Shown: piece by piece, positions 1-8,153 of the stretch | Position numbering within the stretch: position 1 is the stretch's first letter | Layout of the letters: the number at the start of each line of letters is the position of its first letter | Origin: VRUE01 sp963699215 | GTDB taxonomy: Bacteria > Actinomycetota > Thermoleophilia > Solirubrobacterales > 70-9 | Assembly: GCA_963699215.1 (NCBI GenBank) | Contig: OY969422.1 | Location: 744,001 to 808,000, forward strand | DNA length: 64,000 nucleotides | Reading direction: 5' to 3' | Made by a program: the position numbers and the translations under genes | The notes under the pieces: generated by a model | Database searches by the model: none | What the model was told of the DNA's origin: nothing | The model's input: only the letters and a program-made list of their open reading frames with translations

Positions 1-529
1 CGGCGCAGGGACCCATGATCAGGCTGATCTGCGGGATCACGCCGGAGCACTGCACGTTGCGGACGAAGACGTCGCCGTAGGCGCCGAGCGAGACGACCCC
101 CTCCTGGATCCGGGCGCCGCCGGAGTCGTTGATGCCGATCACCGGCGCCCCGACCTGGGCGGCCTGGTCCATCACCTTGCACATCTTCTCCGCCATCACC
201 TCGCCGAGGCTGCCGCCGAAGACGGTGAAGTCCTGGGAGAAGACGAAGACGGTGCGCCCGTCGATCGTGCCGTGGCCGGTGACGACCGCGTCGCCCCAGG
301 GACGGCGTTTCTGCATCTCGAAGTCGTAGGTGCGGTGGCGGACGAAGGTGTCGAGCTCCTCGAAGGAGCCGGGGTCGAGCAACTTCTCGATCCGCTCGCG
401 GGCGGTCAGCTTGCCCTTCGCGTGTTGCTTCTCGACAGCCTCCTCGGAGGCCGAGTGAACCGCCGCCTCGCGCAGCTCGCGCAGGTAGGCGATCTTCTCC
501 TCGTGGGTGACGGGATTCCTCTCGCGCAT
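1..529 (-). CDS. Acyl-CoA carboxylase beta (carboxyltransferase) subunit, N-terminal part
   Basis: Biotin-dependent acyl-CoA carboxylase carboxyltransferase, of the propionyl-/acetyl-CoA carboxylase beta family; it moves carboxyl from carboxybiotin to the acyl-CoA. The translation from ATG at 529 gives 176 residues before the window edge. It shows the family N-terminal block GKLTARERIEKLLD, the GGSLGE turn, and the CoA-binding segment INDSGGARIQEG followed by MGPCA, all collinear with PccB/AccD5 proteins of about 515 residues. The C-terminal two thirds lie outside the window. A methylmalonyl-CoA mutase gene (1627-3273) and an epimerase (42355-42768) are also present, so propionyl-CoA is a likely substrate, but the specificity residues are not visible. 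Family assignment is secure; substrate is inference. Confidence 0.9.
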   Translation of the reverse strand, partial: MRERNPVTHEEKIAYLRELREAAVHSASEEAVEKQHAKGKLTARERIEKLLDPGSFEELDTFVRHRTYDFEMQKRRPWGDAVVTGHGTIDGRTVFVFSQDFTVFGGSLGEVMAEKMCKVMDQAAQVGAPVIGINDSGGARIQEGVVSLGAYGDVFVRNVQCSGVIPQISLIMGPCA

Positions 530-579
530 CGAAGGCGGTGCAGTCTATTTCGAGCCGGCGAGCCGTGCCCCGAGACGGC

Positions 580-605
580 GAAGGACCCGCCGGAGCGGGC
601 CCTTC
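580..605. terminator. Hairpin downstream of the decapeptide-repeat gene
   Basis: An 11-bp stem with one G-U-type mismatch and a 4-nt loop lies about 26 nt beyond the stop codon at 632 on the minus strand. There is no U-run after it, so it may be a GC-rich bacterial terminator or an mRNA 3'-end hairpin. Confidence 0.45.
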
Positions 606-631
606 ACAGCCCTCGTGTGCGCGTGCGCGAC

Positions 632-1297
632 CTAGAGTTCGGCGCAGATCGCGAACGCCTCGACGGCCCAGTTTTTGGCCGCCGGTTCGTCCGGAAGCTC
701 GCGGGCGAAGGCCGACCAGCCGGTGCGCTGCCCGTTGGACCCGACGAACGGGTTGGAGCCGGTCACGGCGACCTCTTCGAGTTCTCCGTTGACGCGGGCG
801 CCCCCGCCGATCGCCTGCTTGCTTGCCGGACACGTCGCGGTGACGGTCTTCGCGCCTTCGTTGTTGCTCGCGCTTTCCGCGTTCACGTAGGTGACGTTCC
901 TGACGACCTGGGCGAGGAAGCTGGTGGAGAGCTTGCTGCTGCTGACCGCGCCGTCCTGGATCTTGCTGGCGCTCACCGCGTCGTTCTTCAGCTTGCCGGT
1001 GGTCACCACGCCGCCGCCGAGCGCCGCCGAGCGCACCGCGCCGTTGGCGAGCTTGCCCGCGACTACCGCGCCTTCGGCCAGCTTCGGCGCCGAGACCGCC
1101 AGGTTGCGCAGCTTCGCCGTCGTCACCGCGCCGTTGCGGAGCTTGAGCGCGGTCACCGAGCCGTTGCCGAGGTGCTGGGTCTTGACCGACTTCTTGCCGA
1201 TCGTCCCGGCCGCGTAGGCGGCGCCGCTCAGCGCCACGAACAGCGCGATGCAGGAGAGCAGGTTGGCGGCGGAAAGATGCTTCTTCAACGAGTTCAC
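632..1297 (-). CDS. Secreted decapeptide-repeat protein
   Basis: Predicted exported protein of 221 residues. GTG at 1297 is chosen over the upstream in-frame start because an AGGAGA ribosome site sits about 8 nt before it and the protein then begins with a normal signal peptide: basic SLKK, hydrophobic LLSCIALFVALSG, then AYAA. Residues 33-122 are nine back-to-back ten-residue repeats, for example LGNGSVTALK, LRNGAVTTAK, LRNLAVSAPK and LAEGAVVAGK, each with a hydrophobic first position, a central (A/S)V and usually a Lys at the end. Such strict periodicity suggests a stacked beta-solenoid or fibre. The C-terminal about 100 residues are globular with a few cysteines (ATCP, FAICAEL). Function unknown; probably surface or cell-wall associated. 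Confidence 0.75.
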   Translation of the reverse strand: MNSLKKHLSAANLLSCIALFVALSGAAYAAGTIGKKSVKTQHLGNGSVTALKLRNGAVTTAKLRNLAVSAPKLAEGAVVAGKLANGAVRSAALGGGVVTTGKLKNDAVSASKIQDGAVSSSKLSTSFLAQVVRNVTYVNAESASNNEGAKTVTATCPASKQAIGGGARVNGELEEVAVTGSNPFVGSNGQRTGWSAFARELPDEPAAKNWAVEAFAICAEL

Positions 1298-1319
1298 TCG
1301 GTTCTTCTCCTTTGTCGTT

Positions 1320-1535
1320 TCAGGCGCTGCCGAACGGCTGCTTGCGGGGCTCGGCGAGGTCATCCAGGATTCGCTCCAGATCGGTCTCGACCAGGCCGGA
1401 GCCTTCGCTGGCGCGCAGCTCCACCCGCGTGCCGAAGCCCTTCTCGGCCATCGTCACCTCTACCCCCTCGACCGTCGCGACCAACTCGGCCAGCTCGGGC
1501 TCGGACTTCATCAGCGTCCGCGAGACCTCGATCAT
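1320..1535 (-). CDS. Small conserved-looking hypothetical protein (71 aa)
   Basis: Short acidic protein beginning MIEVSRTLMK and ending AEPRKQPFGSA. ATG at 1535 is preferred to an in-frame start at 1709, because the upstream extension runs through the 1582-1613 palindrome and is low-complexity Arg/Ser. The residues alternate like a beta-alpha-beta fold: LAELVATVEGVEVTMAEKG, then GTRVELRASEG, then a terminal helix ETDLERILDDLAE. It lies on the same strand as, and between, the mutase and the decapeptide-repeat gene, 22 nt before the latter's start, so the two may be co-transcribed. I do not recognise a family. Confidence 0.55.
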   Translation of the reverse strand: MIEVSRTLMKSEPELAELVATVEGVEVTMAEKGFGTRVELRASEGSGLVETDLERILDDLAEPRKQPFGSA

Positions 1536-1581
1536 TGGAGGCCGCTTCAACCGGCGTCGGGCGGTTCCTCCCCACGAATGA

Positions 1582-1613
1582 ACGTTTGTGCCCCCTATAG
1601 GGGGCACAAACGT
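1582..1613. repeat. Perfect 32-bp palindrome
   Basis: Both 16-nt halves are exact reverse complements with no loop; the centre reads CCCCCTATAGGGGG. It starts 13 nt beyond the mutase stop codon (1627, minus strand) and lies upstream of the 71-aa gene. It could act as a terminator hairpin or as a protein-binding palindrome. The central TATAGGGGG recurs in the loop and right arm of the hairpin at 50278-50326. Confidence 0.8.
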
Positions 1614-1626
1614 CCATCGTCCGGGG

Positions 1627-3273
1627 CTAGAAGAAGGCGCCGCCCTTGTACTCGCCGAAGACGTCGCGCATCGCGCCGCAGACCTCGCCGATCGAGGCGT
1701 CCGCGGCAAGCGCCGCGCGGATCGGGTGCAGGAGGTTGCCCTCGCCGCGGGCGACGGCGCGGAGCTCGTCCAGCTTCTGCTCGACCGCGGCCTGGTCGCG
1801 GTTCTGCTTGAAGGCCGCCAGGCGCGCCAGCTGCCGCTGCTCGGACTCGGGGTCGACGCGGAGGATGTCGACGTCGTCGACCTGGTCGGTGACGTATTTG
1901 TTGACGCCGACGATGGTGTCCTGGCCGGACTTGTAGCGCTCGTGGTAGGAGTGCGCCGACTCCTCGATCTCCTTCTGCATGAAGTCCAGCGCCTCGACCG
2001 AGCCCCCCATCTGCTCGACCTTGCCGATCAGCTCCCAGGAGCGCTGTTCGATCTCGTCGGTCAGCGACTCGACGAAGTAGGAGCCGGCGAAGGGGTCGAC
2101 CGTGTCGGCGACGCCGGACTCGTGGGCGAGCACCTGCTGGGTGCGCAGGGCGATCCGGGCCGAGCGCTCGGTCGGCAGCGCCAGCGCCTCGTCGAAGCCG
2201 TTGGTGTGCAGCGACTGGGTGCCGCCGCTGACCGCGGCGAAACCCTGCAGGGCGACGCGAATGATGTTGACCTCGGGCTGCTGAGCCTGCAAGGTCACGC
2301 CACCGGTCTGCGTGTGGAAGCGGATCTTCATCGAGTTGGGGTCTTTTGCCCCGAACCGCTCCTCGACGATCTTCGCCCACATCCGCCGCGCGGCGCGGAA
2401 CTTGGCGACCTCCTGGAAGACGTTGTTGTGGCAGTTGAAGAAGAAGGCGAGCCGGGTCGCGAACTCGTCGATCTTCAGCCCCCGCTCCAGCGCCGCTTCG
2501 ACGTAGGCGATCGCGTTGGAGAGGGTGAATGCCACCTCCTGCACGGCCGAGCAGCCCTTCTCGCGGATGTGGTAGCCGGAGATCGAGATCGTGTTCCATT
2601 TCGGCACGTTCTCGCGGCAGTACTCGAAGATGTCAGTGGTGAGCCGCATCGTCGGCTCGGGCGGGTAGATGTAGTTGCCGCGTGCCATGTACTCCTTCAG
2701 CACGTCGTTCTGGACCGTGCCCCGTAGCTTCTCGGAGGGGACCCCCTGTTCTTCGCCGACGAGCTCGTAGAGCAGCAGCAGGATCGCCGCCGGGGCGTTG
2801 ATCGTCATCGAGGTCGAGACCTGGTCGAGCGGGATCCGGTCGAAGCAGATCCGCATGTCCTCGATCGTGTCGATCGGGACGCCGGTGCGGCCGACCTCGC
2901 CGTTGCAGAGCGGGTCGTCGGAGTCGCGGCCGAGCTGGGTCGGCAGGTCGAAGGCCATCGAGAGGCCGGTCGAGCCATGCTCGATCAGGTAGCGGTAGCG
3001 CTCGTTGGTGTCTTCTGGGGTGGCGAAGCCGGCGTACTGGCGCATCGTCCAGAGCCGGTCGCGGTACATCCCCGCGTGGATGCCGCGGGTGAAGGGTGGC
3101 TCGCCGGGCTCGCCCAGCCGCTCTTCGAGATCCGGCGCGACGTCGGCCTCGGTATAGAGGCGGTCGATCTCGATCCCGGAGTCGGTGAAGATCCGCTCGT
3201 CATCGGGCCCGACCAGGGGCGCGATCGTGCGGGCGTTCTCCTCGACAGCGGGCTTGTCGGTCTTGCCGGCCAT
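1627..3273 (-). CDS. Methylmalonyl-CoA mutase, large (catalytic) subunit
   Basis: Adenosylcobalamin-dependent acyl-CoA mutase interconverting methylmalonyl-CoA and succinyl-CoA (or a close relative such as isobutyryl-CoA mutase). The 548-residue product has only the TIM-barrel substrate domain: RQYAGF near residue 79, AFDLPTQLGRDSDDP, YPPEPTMRLTTDIF, SISGYHIREKG, and FHTQTGGVTLQAQQPEVN. The about 130-residue B12-binding domain with DXHXXG is absent, as in the two-part mutases of actinobacteria and archaea whose small subunit is a separate gene; that gene is not in this window. Tyr in RQYAGF favours methylmalonyl-CoA over isobutyryl-CoA (family knowledge). ATG at 3273 gives a normal MAGKTDK start; the longer frame to 3399 runs into the neighbouring gene. 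Acts with the carboxylase at 1-529 and epimerase at 42355. Confidence 0.92.
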   Translation of the reverse strand: MAGKTDKPAVEENARTIAPLVGPDDERIFTDSGIEIDRLYTEADVAPDLEERLGEPGEPPFTRGIHAGMYRDRLWTMRQYAGFATPEDTNERYRYLIEHGSTGLSMAFDLPTQLGRDSDDPLCNGEVGRTGVPIDTIEDMRICFDRIPLDQVSTSMTINAPAAILLLLYELVGEEQGVPSEKLRGTVQNDVLKEYMARGNYIYPPEPTMRLTTDIFEYCRENVPKWNTISISGYHIREKGCSAVQEVAFTLSNAIAYVEAALERGLKIDEFATRLAFFFNCHNNVFQEVAKFRAARRMWAKIVEERFGAKDPNSMKIRFHTQTGGVTLQAQQPEVNIIRVALQGFAAVSGGTQSLHTNGFDEALALPTERSARIALRTQQVLAHESGVADTVDPFAGSYFVESLTDEIEQRSWELIGKVEQMGGSVEALDFMQKEIEESAHSYHERYKSGQDTIVGVNKYVTDQVDDVDILRVDPESEQRQLARLAAFKQNRDQAAVEQKLDELRAVARGEGNLLHPIRAALAADASIGEVCGAMRDVFGEYKGGAFF

Positions 3274-3307
3274 TTGGCGGAGGATATTGGGAGCTGGAGG
3301 GCGGGGC

Positions 3308-4255
3308 TCAGTCCGAGGCGCCGGCGAGGCGCTCGACCCCGGCCTGCTCGATCGTGCGGCGCAGGCCCTCGCGCAGCTCGACCTGGGGCTCCCAGCCAAG
3401 CAGGTCGCGGGCGCGGGAGATGTCGGGCTGGCGTTGCTGCGGATCGTCGACCGGCAGCGGCTCGTAGACGATCTCCGAACGCGACTCGGTCACCTCGATC
3501 ACCGTCTTGGCGAGCTCCAGCAAGGTGAACTCGTTGGGGTTGCCGACGTTGACCGGAGTGTGCACGTCGGACTCGGCGAGAGCGACGATGCCGCGGATCA
3601 GGTCGTCGACGTAGCAGAAGCTGCGGGTCTGGCTGCCGTCGCCGAAGACGGTCAGGTGCTGGTCCTTCAGCGCCTGCCGCAGGAAGGTCGGGATCGCGCG
3701 CCCGTCGTGCGCCCGCATCCGCGGCCCGTAGGTGTTGAAGATGCGGACGATCGAGGTGTCGACGCCCTGCTGGCGGTGGTAGGCCATCGTCAGCGCCTCG
3801 GCGTAGCGCTTCGCCTCGTCGTAGACGCCGCGCGGCCCGATCGGGTTGACGTGGCCCCAGTAGTCCTCCGCCTGCGGGTGGACCTGCGGGTCGCCGTAGA
3901 CCTCGCTGGTCGAGGCGATCAGGAAGCGGGCGCGCTTGAACTTGGCCAGGCCGAGCATGTGGTGGGTGCCGTGCGAGCCGACCTTGAGCGTGTGCAGCGG
4001 CAGCCGCAGGTAGTCGATCGGGCTGGCCGGCGAGGCGAGGTGGTAGACGAAGTCGACGTCCTCGGGGATGTCGACCTTCTCGGTGATGTCGATGTTGCGG
4101 AAGTCGAAGGCGTCGTCGCGGATGTGCTCGATGTTCTGCAGCGAGCCCGTCTCCAGGTTGTCGACGCAGATGACGCGGTGCCCCTTGCCGAGCAGGTGCT
4201 CGCAGAGGTGTGAGCCGAGGAAGCCGGCGCCGCCGGTGATCACGCAGGTGCTCAT
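3308..4255 (-). CDS. UDP-glucuronate decarboxylase-like NAD-dependent sugar epimerase
   Basis: Extended short-chain dehydrogenase of 315 residues. The NAD-binding GGAGFLGS is at residues 8-15, the STSEVYGDP segment at 115-123 and the catalytic Tyr145-x3-Lys149 in YDEAKR. The hallmark YHLASPASPIDYLRLP and NPIGPRGVYDEAKR segments and RIFNTYGPRM match UDP-glucuronate decarboxylase (UDP-xylose synthase) more than GalE or RmlB. Probably makes UDP-xylose for polysaccharide or glycoprotein synthesis in the cytosol. Start taken at ATG 4255; the in-frame extension upstream has no family similarity. It lies 34 nt upstream of the mutase gene on the same strand. Confidence 0.85.
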   Translation of the reverse strand: MSTCVITGGAGFLGSHLCEHLLGKGHRVICVDNLETGSLQNIEHIRDDAFDFRNIDITEKVDIPEDVDFVYHLASPASPIDYLRLPLHTLKVGSHGTHHMLGLAKFKRARFLIASTSEVYGDPQVHPQAEDYWGHVNPIGPRGVYDEAKRYAEALTMAYHRQQGVDTSIVRIFNTYGPRMRAHDGRAIPTFLRQALKDQHLTVFGDGSQTRSFCYVDDLIRGIVALAESDVHTPVNVGNPNEFTLLELAKTVIEVTESRSEIVYEPLPVDDPQQRQPDISRARDLLGWEPQVELREGLRRTIEQAGVERLAGASD

Positions 4256-4377
4256 CGCGCTCGATCCTACAGCGGCCGGTAGTCCGAGACCGCTATCGCC
4301 GGTTCGTGCAATTTGCGTTCTTTCCGACCGTCCACCCGTCCAGACGGGGGGAGAACCCGGCGCCGTCCCGAGCTTTG

Positions 4378-4397
4378 CCTGGCATGTTCGAGCCAGG
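4378..4397 (+). promoter_or_regulatory. Hairpin overlapping the sigma-factor ribosome-binding site
   Basis: CCTGGC (4378-4383) can pair with GCCAGG (4392-4397) across an 8-nt loop. The right arm overlaps the AGGGAG Shine-Dalgarno (4395-4400) of the sigma gene at 4408, so it could mask translation initiation. The stem is only 6 bp; regulation is inference. Confidence 0.3.
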
Positions 4398-4407
4398 GAG
4401 CTGACCG

Positions 4408-5625
4408 GTGCAGGGGGGTGTCGCAACAGCCGGGCGCAAACGCGCCGCCGTCGAGCTCGTCGCCCGCGAGGGCGCCGAGCTGAGGCAGACCGCGCGCCGC
4501 TACTCGCTCTGCGAGGAGGACGCCGAGGACGCTTACCAGCGGGCGCTGGAGATCCTCCTGGTCAAAGCGCCGAGCGAGCGCCCGCGCGAGCTGATCCGCT
4601 GGATGAAGACCGTGATCAAGCACGAGGCGCTGGCGATCCGGCGCAACCGCGAGCGGCTGCTCGGGGTCGGCGAGGACGGGGCGGGGGACCCGATCGCGCG
4701 GATCGCGGCGGCGGGCGCCGGCCCGGGGGAGCGCCTCGAGCTACGCGAGCAGGTCGTCCGCAGCCGCGAGGCGCTGCGGGCGCTGAAGCCCGCCGAGCTG
4801 CGCTCCCTGACGCTGCTCGCCGCCGGCTACTCCTACGCGGAGATCGGCGAGATCACCGGCTTCAGCCGGACCAAGGTGAACCGCTGCCTGGCCGAGGGCC
4901 GGGAGCGCTTTCGCCGTCTGCTCTCGCGCAGCGAGGACGGCAGCCGCTGCACCGAGCTGGGACCGCAGCTGTCGGCGTACTGCGATGGCGAGGCGGACGA
5001 GGCCGGCAGGACCGTCGTGCGCGAGCACCTGCGCGCCTGCGCCGCCTGCCGCGCCACGATGCGGGCCTACCGTGCGGCCCCCGCCGCCGTCGCCGCCCTC
5101 GCGCCCGCCCTGCCGGTCTCGCGCTCGCTCCTCGAGCGGGCGCAGGAGCTCCTCGTCGGAGCGCACACGCGCATCCTCGGCAGCGGCGGAGCGGGCGACG
5201 CCGGCATCGCGCAGGTGGCCACCGCGGGCGGAACTCGAGGCGTCGGGATGGCGGCCCTCGCCAAGGCGCTGGCAATCTGCGCCGGCACGGTGGGCGGCGC
5301 TGCTGCCTGCGTCGCTACCGGAGTCGCCCCAGCACCGCTGGGCATCGGGGGGGAGCACCCCACCGAGGCGAGGATCGAGCGCGTGTCCGAGCGCGCGATC
5401 GAAGCGGCGGCACCCCCTGTCGTTGAGTACGAGCCGGCCGAGCAACAGTCTCCGTCGCAACCGGCAGAGAACTCGGAGCCGGAGCCGCAACCCGTGGAGA
5501 CGCCGGCGCCGGAAACGCCCGACGCGGGCGCGGTCGAATACGCGCCTCCGCCGGAACCGGCCCCGCCGCCCGTCGAATCGTCCAGTGCCTCCAGCGGCAG
5601 CGCCGCCGGGGAGTTCGGCCCGTGA
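4408..5625 (+). CDS. ECF-like RNA polymerase sigma factor with fused zinc-finger and membrane tail
   Basis: Sigma-70 family protein of 405 residues. Region 2 lies at about residues 20-85 (EDAEDAYQRALEILL, WMKTVIKHEALAIRRNR) and region 4 at about 120-172 with helix-turn-helix YSYAEIGEITGFSRTKVNRC. It continues into an anti-sigma-type zinc finger His207-x3-Cys211-x2-Cys214 (HLRACAAC), then a hydrophobic span at about 281-304, then a Pro/Glu-rich tail of about 95 residues. A sigma factor tethered to its own ZAS-like finger and membrane anchor would not need a separate anti-sigma partner, and none is adjacent. GTG at 4408 follows AGGGAG by 8 nt. The stop overlaps the next gene's GTG by 4 nt, so the two are co-translated. 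Target promoters unknown. Confidence 0.82.
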   Translation: MQGGVATAGRKRAAVELVAREGAELRQTARRYSLCEEDAEDAYQRALEILLVKAPSERPRELIRWMKTVIKHEALAIRRNRERLLGVGEDGAGDPIARIAAAGAGPGERLELREQVVRSREALRALKPAELRSLTLLAAGYSYAEIGEITGFSRTKVNRCLAEGRERFRRLLSRSEDGSRCTELGPQLSAYCDGEADEAGRTVVREHLRACAACRATMRAYRAAPAAVAALAPALPVSRSLLERAQELLVGAHTRILGSGGAGDAGIAQVATAGGTRGVGMAALAKALAICAGTVGGAAACVATGVAPAPLGIGGEHPTEARIERVSERAIEAAAPPVVEYEPAEQQSPSQPAENSEPEPQPVETPAPETPDAGAVEYAPPPEPAPPPVESSSASSGSAAGEFGP

Positions 5626-7619
5626 GCGGCCGCCGGAGCCTCGCCGGCACTGCGTTGCTCGCCGTGGCGATGGCCTGCATCGCCACGCCCGCCGCCGCCA
5701 TCCCGCCACGGCCCGCCGACCTCCGGGTCAGGGGCGGTGAGGACACCTGGCACCGGGAGAACCGCTTCATGCTCGACTGGGCCGCCCCTTCGACTGGCGA
5801 GGGTCCCCCGCTCGCCGCCACTCGCTACCGCATCCGCGATCCGCAGGGCGCGGCGATCGACGAGAGCCGGATCGCCTGGGTGAGCGACGGGATCGCCGCC
5901 GTGACCCTGCCCAGCCGGCCGGGTGCCTACACCGCCGAGGTCTGGTTCGAGGACACCGCGGGGGTACAGGGACCGGCGGCCACCGCCCAACTGCGCTTCG
6001 ACGACGTCAGGCCGGCGGCGATCGAGCCCGAGCCGGTCCCCGCGTGGATCGGGCGCACCTCCTTCCCGCTGCGAATCCGGCTCGGCCACCCGGCCGGCCC
6101 GGCGCCCGTCTCCGGCATCCGCGGCTACGCCGTGACGATCGACGCCGTTCCAGGTGGGAATCCCTGCGCCGCCGCAGACAGCTGCAGCGACGCCGAGACC
6201 GCGTTGCGGGGCGGCATCGGCGACGACGAGCTGACGGTCGCGGCGCTACCGGAGGGGACCAGCTACCTGCACGCCGTCGCCGTCTCCGGCTCGGGGATGA
6301 AGTCGCCCACGAGCGGCCAAGCCGTGCTTCGCGTCGACACCACCGACCCGATCGTGCGCCTGGCCGGGGCGCCGGGCGACTGGACGAACCGCGCCGTCGC
6401 GCTCACCGCCAGCGCCACCGACGCCAGCGCTGGGATGGAGCCGGACGGCGACAGCCCGCCGCCGTTCACCGCGATCCGGATCGACGGCGGCGCCCCGATC
6501 GTCGCGCCGGGCGACTCCGTCTCCCTCGACGCGATCGCCGAGGGAGCGCACCGAATCGCCTACTACGCGCGCGACGCGGCCGGCAACGTCGCCGACGGGG
6601 GCGGCGCCAACGGCCTCGCCAACCGGCCGCCGCAAACCACCTGGGTGCGAGTCGACCGCACCCCGCCCAACCTCGCCTTTGCCAACTCCCAGGACCCCTC
6701 CGACCCCGACCTGCTGCGGGTACGGGTAGGCGACTCGCTCTCGGGCGCCGACACCTCACGCGGACGGATAGGCGTGCGCCTCGTCGGCTCGGGCGACCGC
6801 TTCGAGCCCCTTCCAGCCGCACCGCCGGCGGGCGGCGAGCTGCGGGCTCGCTGGGACTCGGACGCCTATCCGGCGGGGGAGTACGAGTTCCGGGCCGTCG
6901 GCTACGACTCTGCCGGCAACCGGGCGGACACGACGCAGCGCCGGAACGGCGAGGCGATGGTCCTCTCGAATCCGCTCAAGACGACGACGGCCGTGCGCAC
7001 GGCCTTTCCCCGCCGGGGAACGCTGCGAGCCGTCCCCTACGGCCGCGGCGTCCGCTTCGAGGGCGGGCTCGCCACCGGCTCGGGCTCGCCCCTGGGCGGC
7101 ATGCCGGTGCGGATCGTCGAGCGCTTCGCCGCCGGCGCCCAGCCGCCGGAGCGTGCGACGGCCGCGTGGACCGGGCCGGGCGGCGGGTTCTCGATCCGCC
7201 TGGCGCCCGGTCCGAGCCGGACGATCTCGGTCGGCTTCGACGGGAGCCCGAGCCTGGCCCGCGCGGCCGGTCGCACCCTGCGGCTCCAGGTGCGGAGCCG
7301 GGTCCGCCTGCGGGCCTCCTCGGCGCAGGCCACGGTCGGCGGCGCACCGCTCGTGTTCCGTGGACGGGTCGACGCGGCGCCCGGGGAGATCCCGGGCGCC
7401 GGCAAGTCGGTCCAGCTGCAGTTCCGCCTTCCCGGCCTGCCCTGGGCGGAGTTCCGCACGATCCAGACCGATCGCCTCGGCCGCTTCCGCCATGCCTACC
7501 GCTTCAGCGACGACGACAGCCGCGGCGTCCGCTTCCAGTTCCGCGCCTACGCGACCGCGCAAGACGACTGGCCCTACGAGCCGGCGGGCTCGCGGCCAGT
7601 CGTCGTGCGCGGTCGCTGA
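5622..7619 (+). CDS. Secreted multi-domain Ig-like protein
   Basis: Exported 665-residue protein with a clear signal peptide (RRSLAGTALLAVAMACIATPAAA). The rest is a string of beta-sandwich-like segments: AGVQGPAATAQLRFDD, TNRAVALTASATDASAGM and GAHRIAYYARDAAGNVAD resemble bacterial Ig-like / Big domains, and the C-terminal about 200 residues (RRGTLRAVPYGRGVRFEGGL, VRLRASSAQATVGGAPLVFRGRV) resemble carboxypeptidase-regulatory-like or surface repeats. No catalytic motif is seen. Starts at GTG overlapping the sigma-factor stop, so it is the second cistron of that operon and may be what the membrane-tethered sigma factor senses or controls. Function unknown. Confidence 0.75.
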   Translation: MSGRRSLAGTALLAVAMACIATPAAAIPPRPADLRVRGGEDTWHRENRFMLDWAAPSTGEGPPLAATRYRIRDPQGAAIDESRIAWVSDGIAAVTLPSRPGAYTAEVWFEDTAGVQGPAATAQLRFDDVRPAAIEPEPVPAWIGRTSFPLRIRLGHPAGPAPVSGIRGYAVTIDAVPGGNPCAAADSCSDAETALRGGIGDDELTVAALPEGTSYLHAVAVSGSGMKSPTSGQAVLRVDTTDPIVRLAGAPGDWTNRAVALTASATDASAGMEPDGDSPPPFTAIRIDGGAPIVAPGDSVSLDAIAEGAHRIAYYARDAAGNVADGGGANGLANRPPQTTWVRVDRTPPNLAFANSQDPSDPDLLRVRVGDSLSGADTSRGRIGVRLVGSGDRFEPLPAAPPAGGELRARWDSDAYPAGEYEFRAVGYDSAGNRADTTQRRNGEAMVLSNPLKTTTAVRTAFPRRGTLRAVPYGRGVRFEGGLATGSGSPLGGMPVRIVERFAAGAQPPERATAAWTGPGGGFSIRLAPGPSRTISVGFDGSPSLARAAGRTLRLQVRSRVRLRASSAQATVGGAPLVFRGRVDAAPGEIPGAGKSVQLQFRLPGLPWAEFRTIQTDRLGRFRHAYRFSDDDSRGVRFQFRAYATAQDDWPYEPAGSRPVVVRGR

Positions 7620-7625
7620 GTGGGG

Positions 7626-8102
7626 TTAGCGCAGGGCCGTGAGCTGCTCGCCGACCTGGTCGACAAGCCCTTGGGCGCGCGAGGTCTGATCCTCGATCGC
7701 CCTGCGCACGCGCTGCTCGACCTCGGTGCGGTTGCGCTTCAGCGCGGTCTCGACGCGCTGCTGGCGCTTGCGGGCCTCGCGCTCGACCCTGTTGCGGGTC
7801 TTCCTCGCCTCGACGCTCGCTTTGCGACGGGCGCCGGTGCCGCGGCGCTCGGTGCGCTTCACCGTGCGGCGCAGCTGAGTGCCGTAGGACTTGAGCTGCT
7901 TCTGCGCCGCCGTGCGGCCGGCGAAAGGCTCGACCAGCTCGGCCACGCGGTCGCCGACCTCGAGCACGGCACCGACCGGCAGGTCGACGGCGCTTTCGGC
8001 TGCGGCGCGGGCCTGCTCGGCGCGGGAGGGGACGGGGGCGCTTTTAGCTTTCGATTTCGGTTTCGGTTTGGAGCTGCTTGCTTTAACGGACTTACTTGCC
8101 AA
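7626..8102 (-). CDS. Basic helical protein behind tandem LexA boxes
   Basis: 158-residue, very basic, mostly helical protein. A Lys/Ser/Pro-rich N-terminal tail (KSVKASSSKPKPKSKAKS) precedes a helical stretch dominated by Arg, Glu and Gln (EARKTRNRVEREARKRQQRV) that would form a coiled coil, ending VDQVGEQLTAL. The composition fits a nucleoid-associated or phasin-like protein; I recognise no specific family. Start is TTG at 8102, preceded by AAGGGA at a suitable distance. Two GAAC-N4-GTTC palindromes lie 52-79 nt upstream, so it is probably part of the SOS regulon. Convergent with the secreted-protein gene ending at 7619, only 6 nt away. Confidence 0.65.
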   Translation of the reverse strand: MASKSVKASSSKPKPKSKAKSAPVPSRAEQARAAAESAVDLPVGAVLEVGDRVAELVEPFAGRTAAQKQLKSYGTQLRRTVKRTERRGTGARRKASVEARKTRNRVEREARKRQQRVETALKRNRTEVEQRVRRAIEDQTSRAQGLVDQVGEQLTALR

Positions 8103-8153
8103 CGAAGATCATCCCTTCGGGGTGGTTTGTCGGGGGATGCTCGCGAGTGTAGC

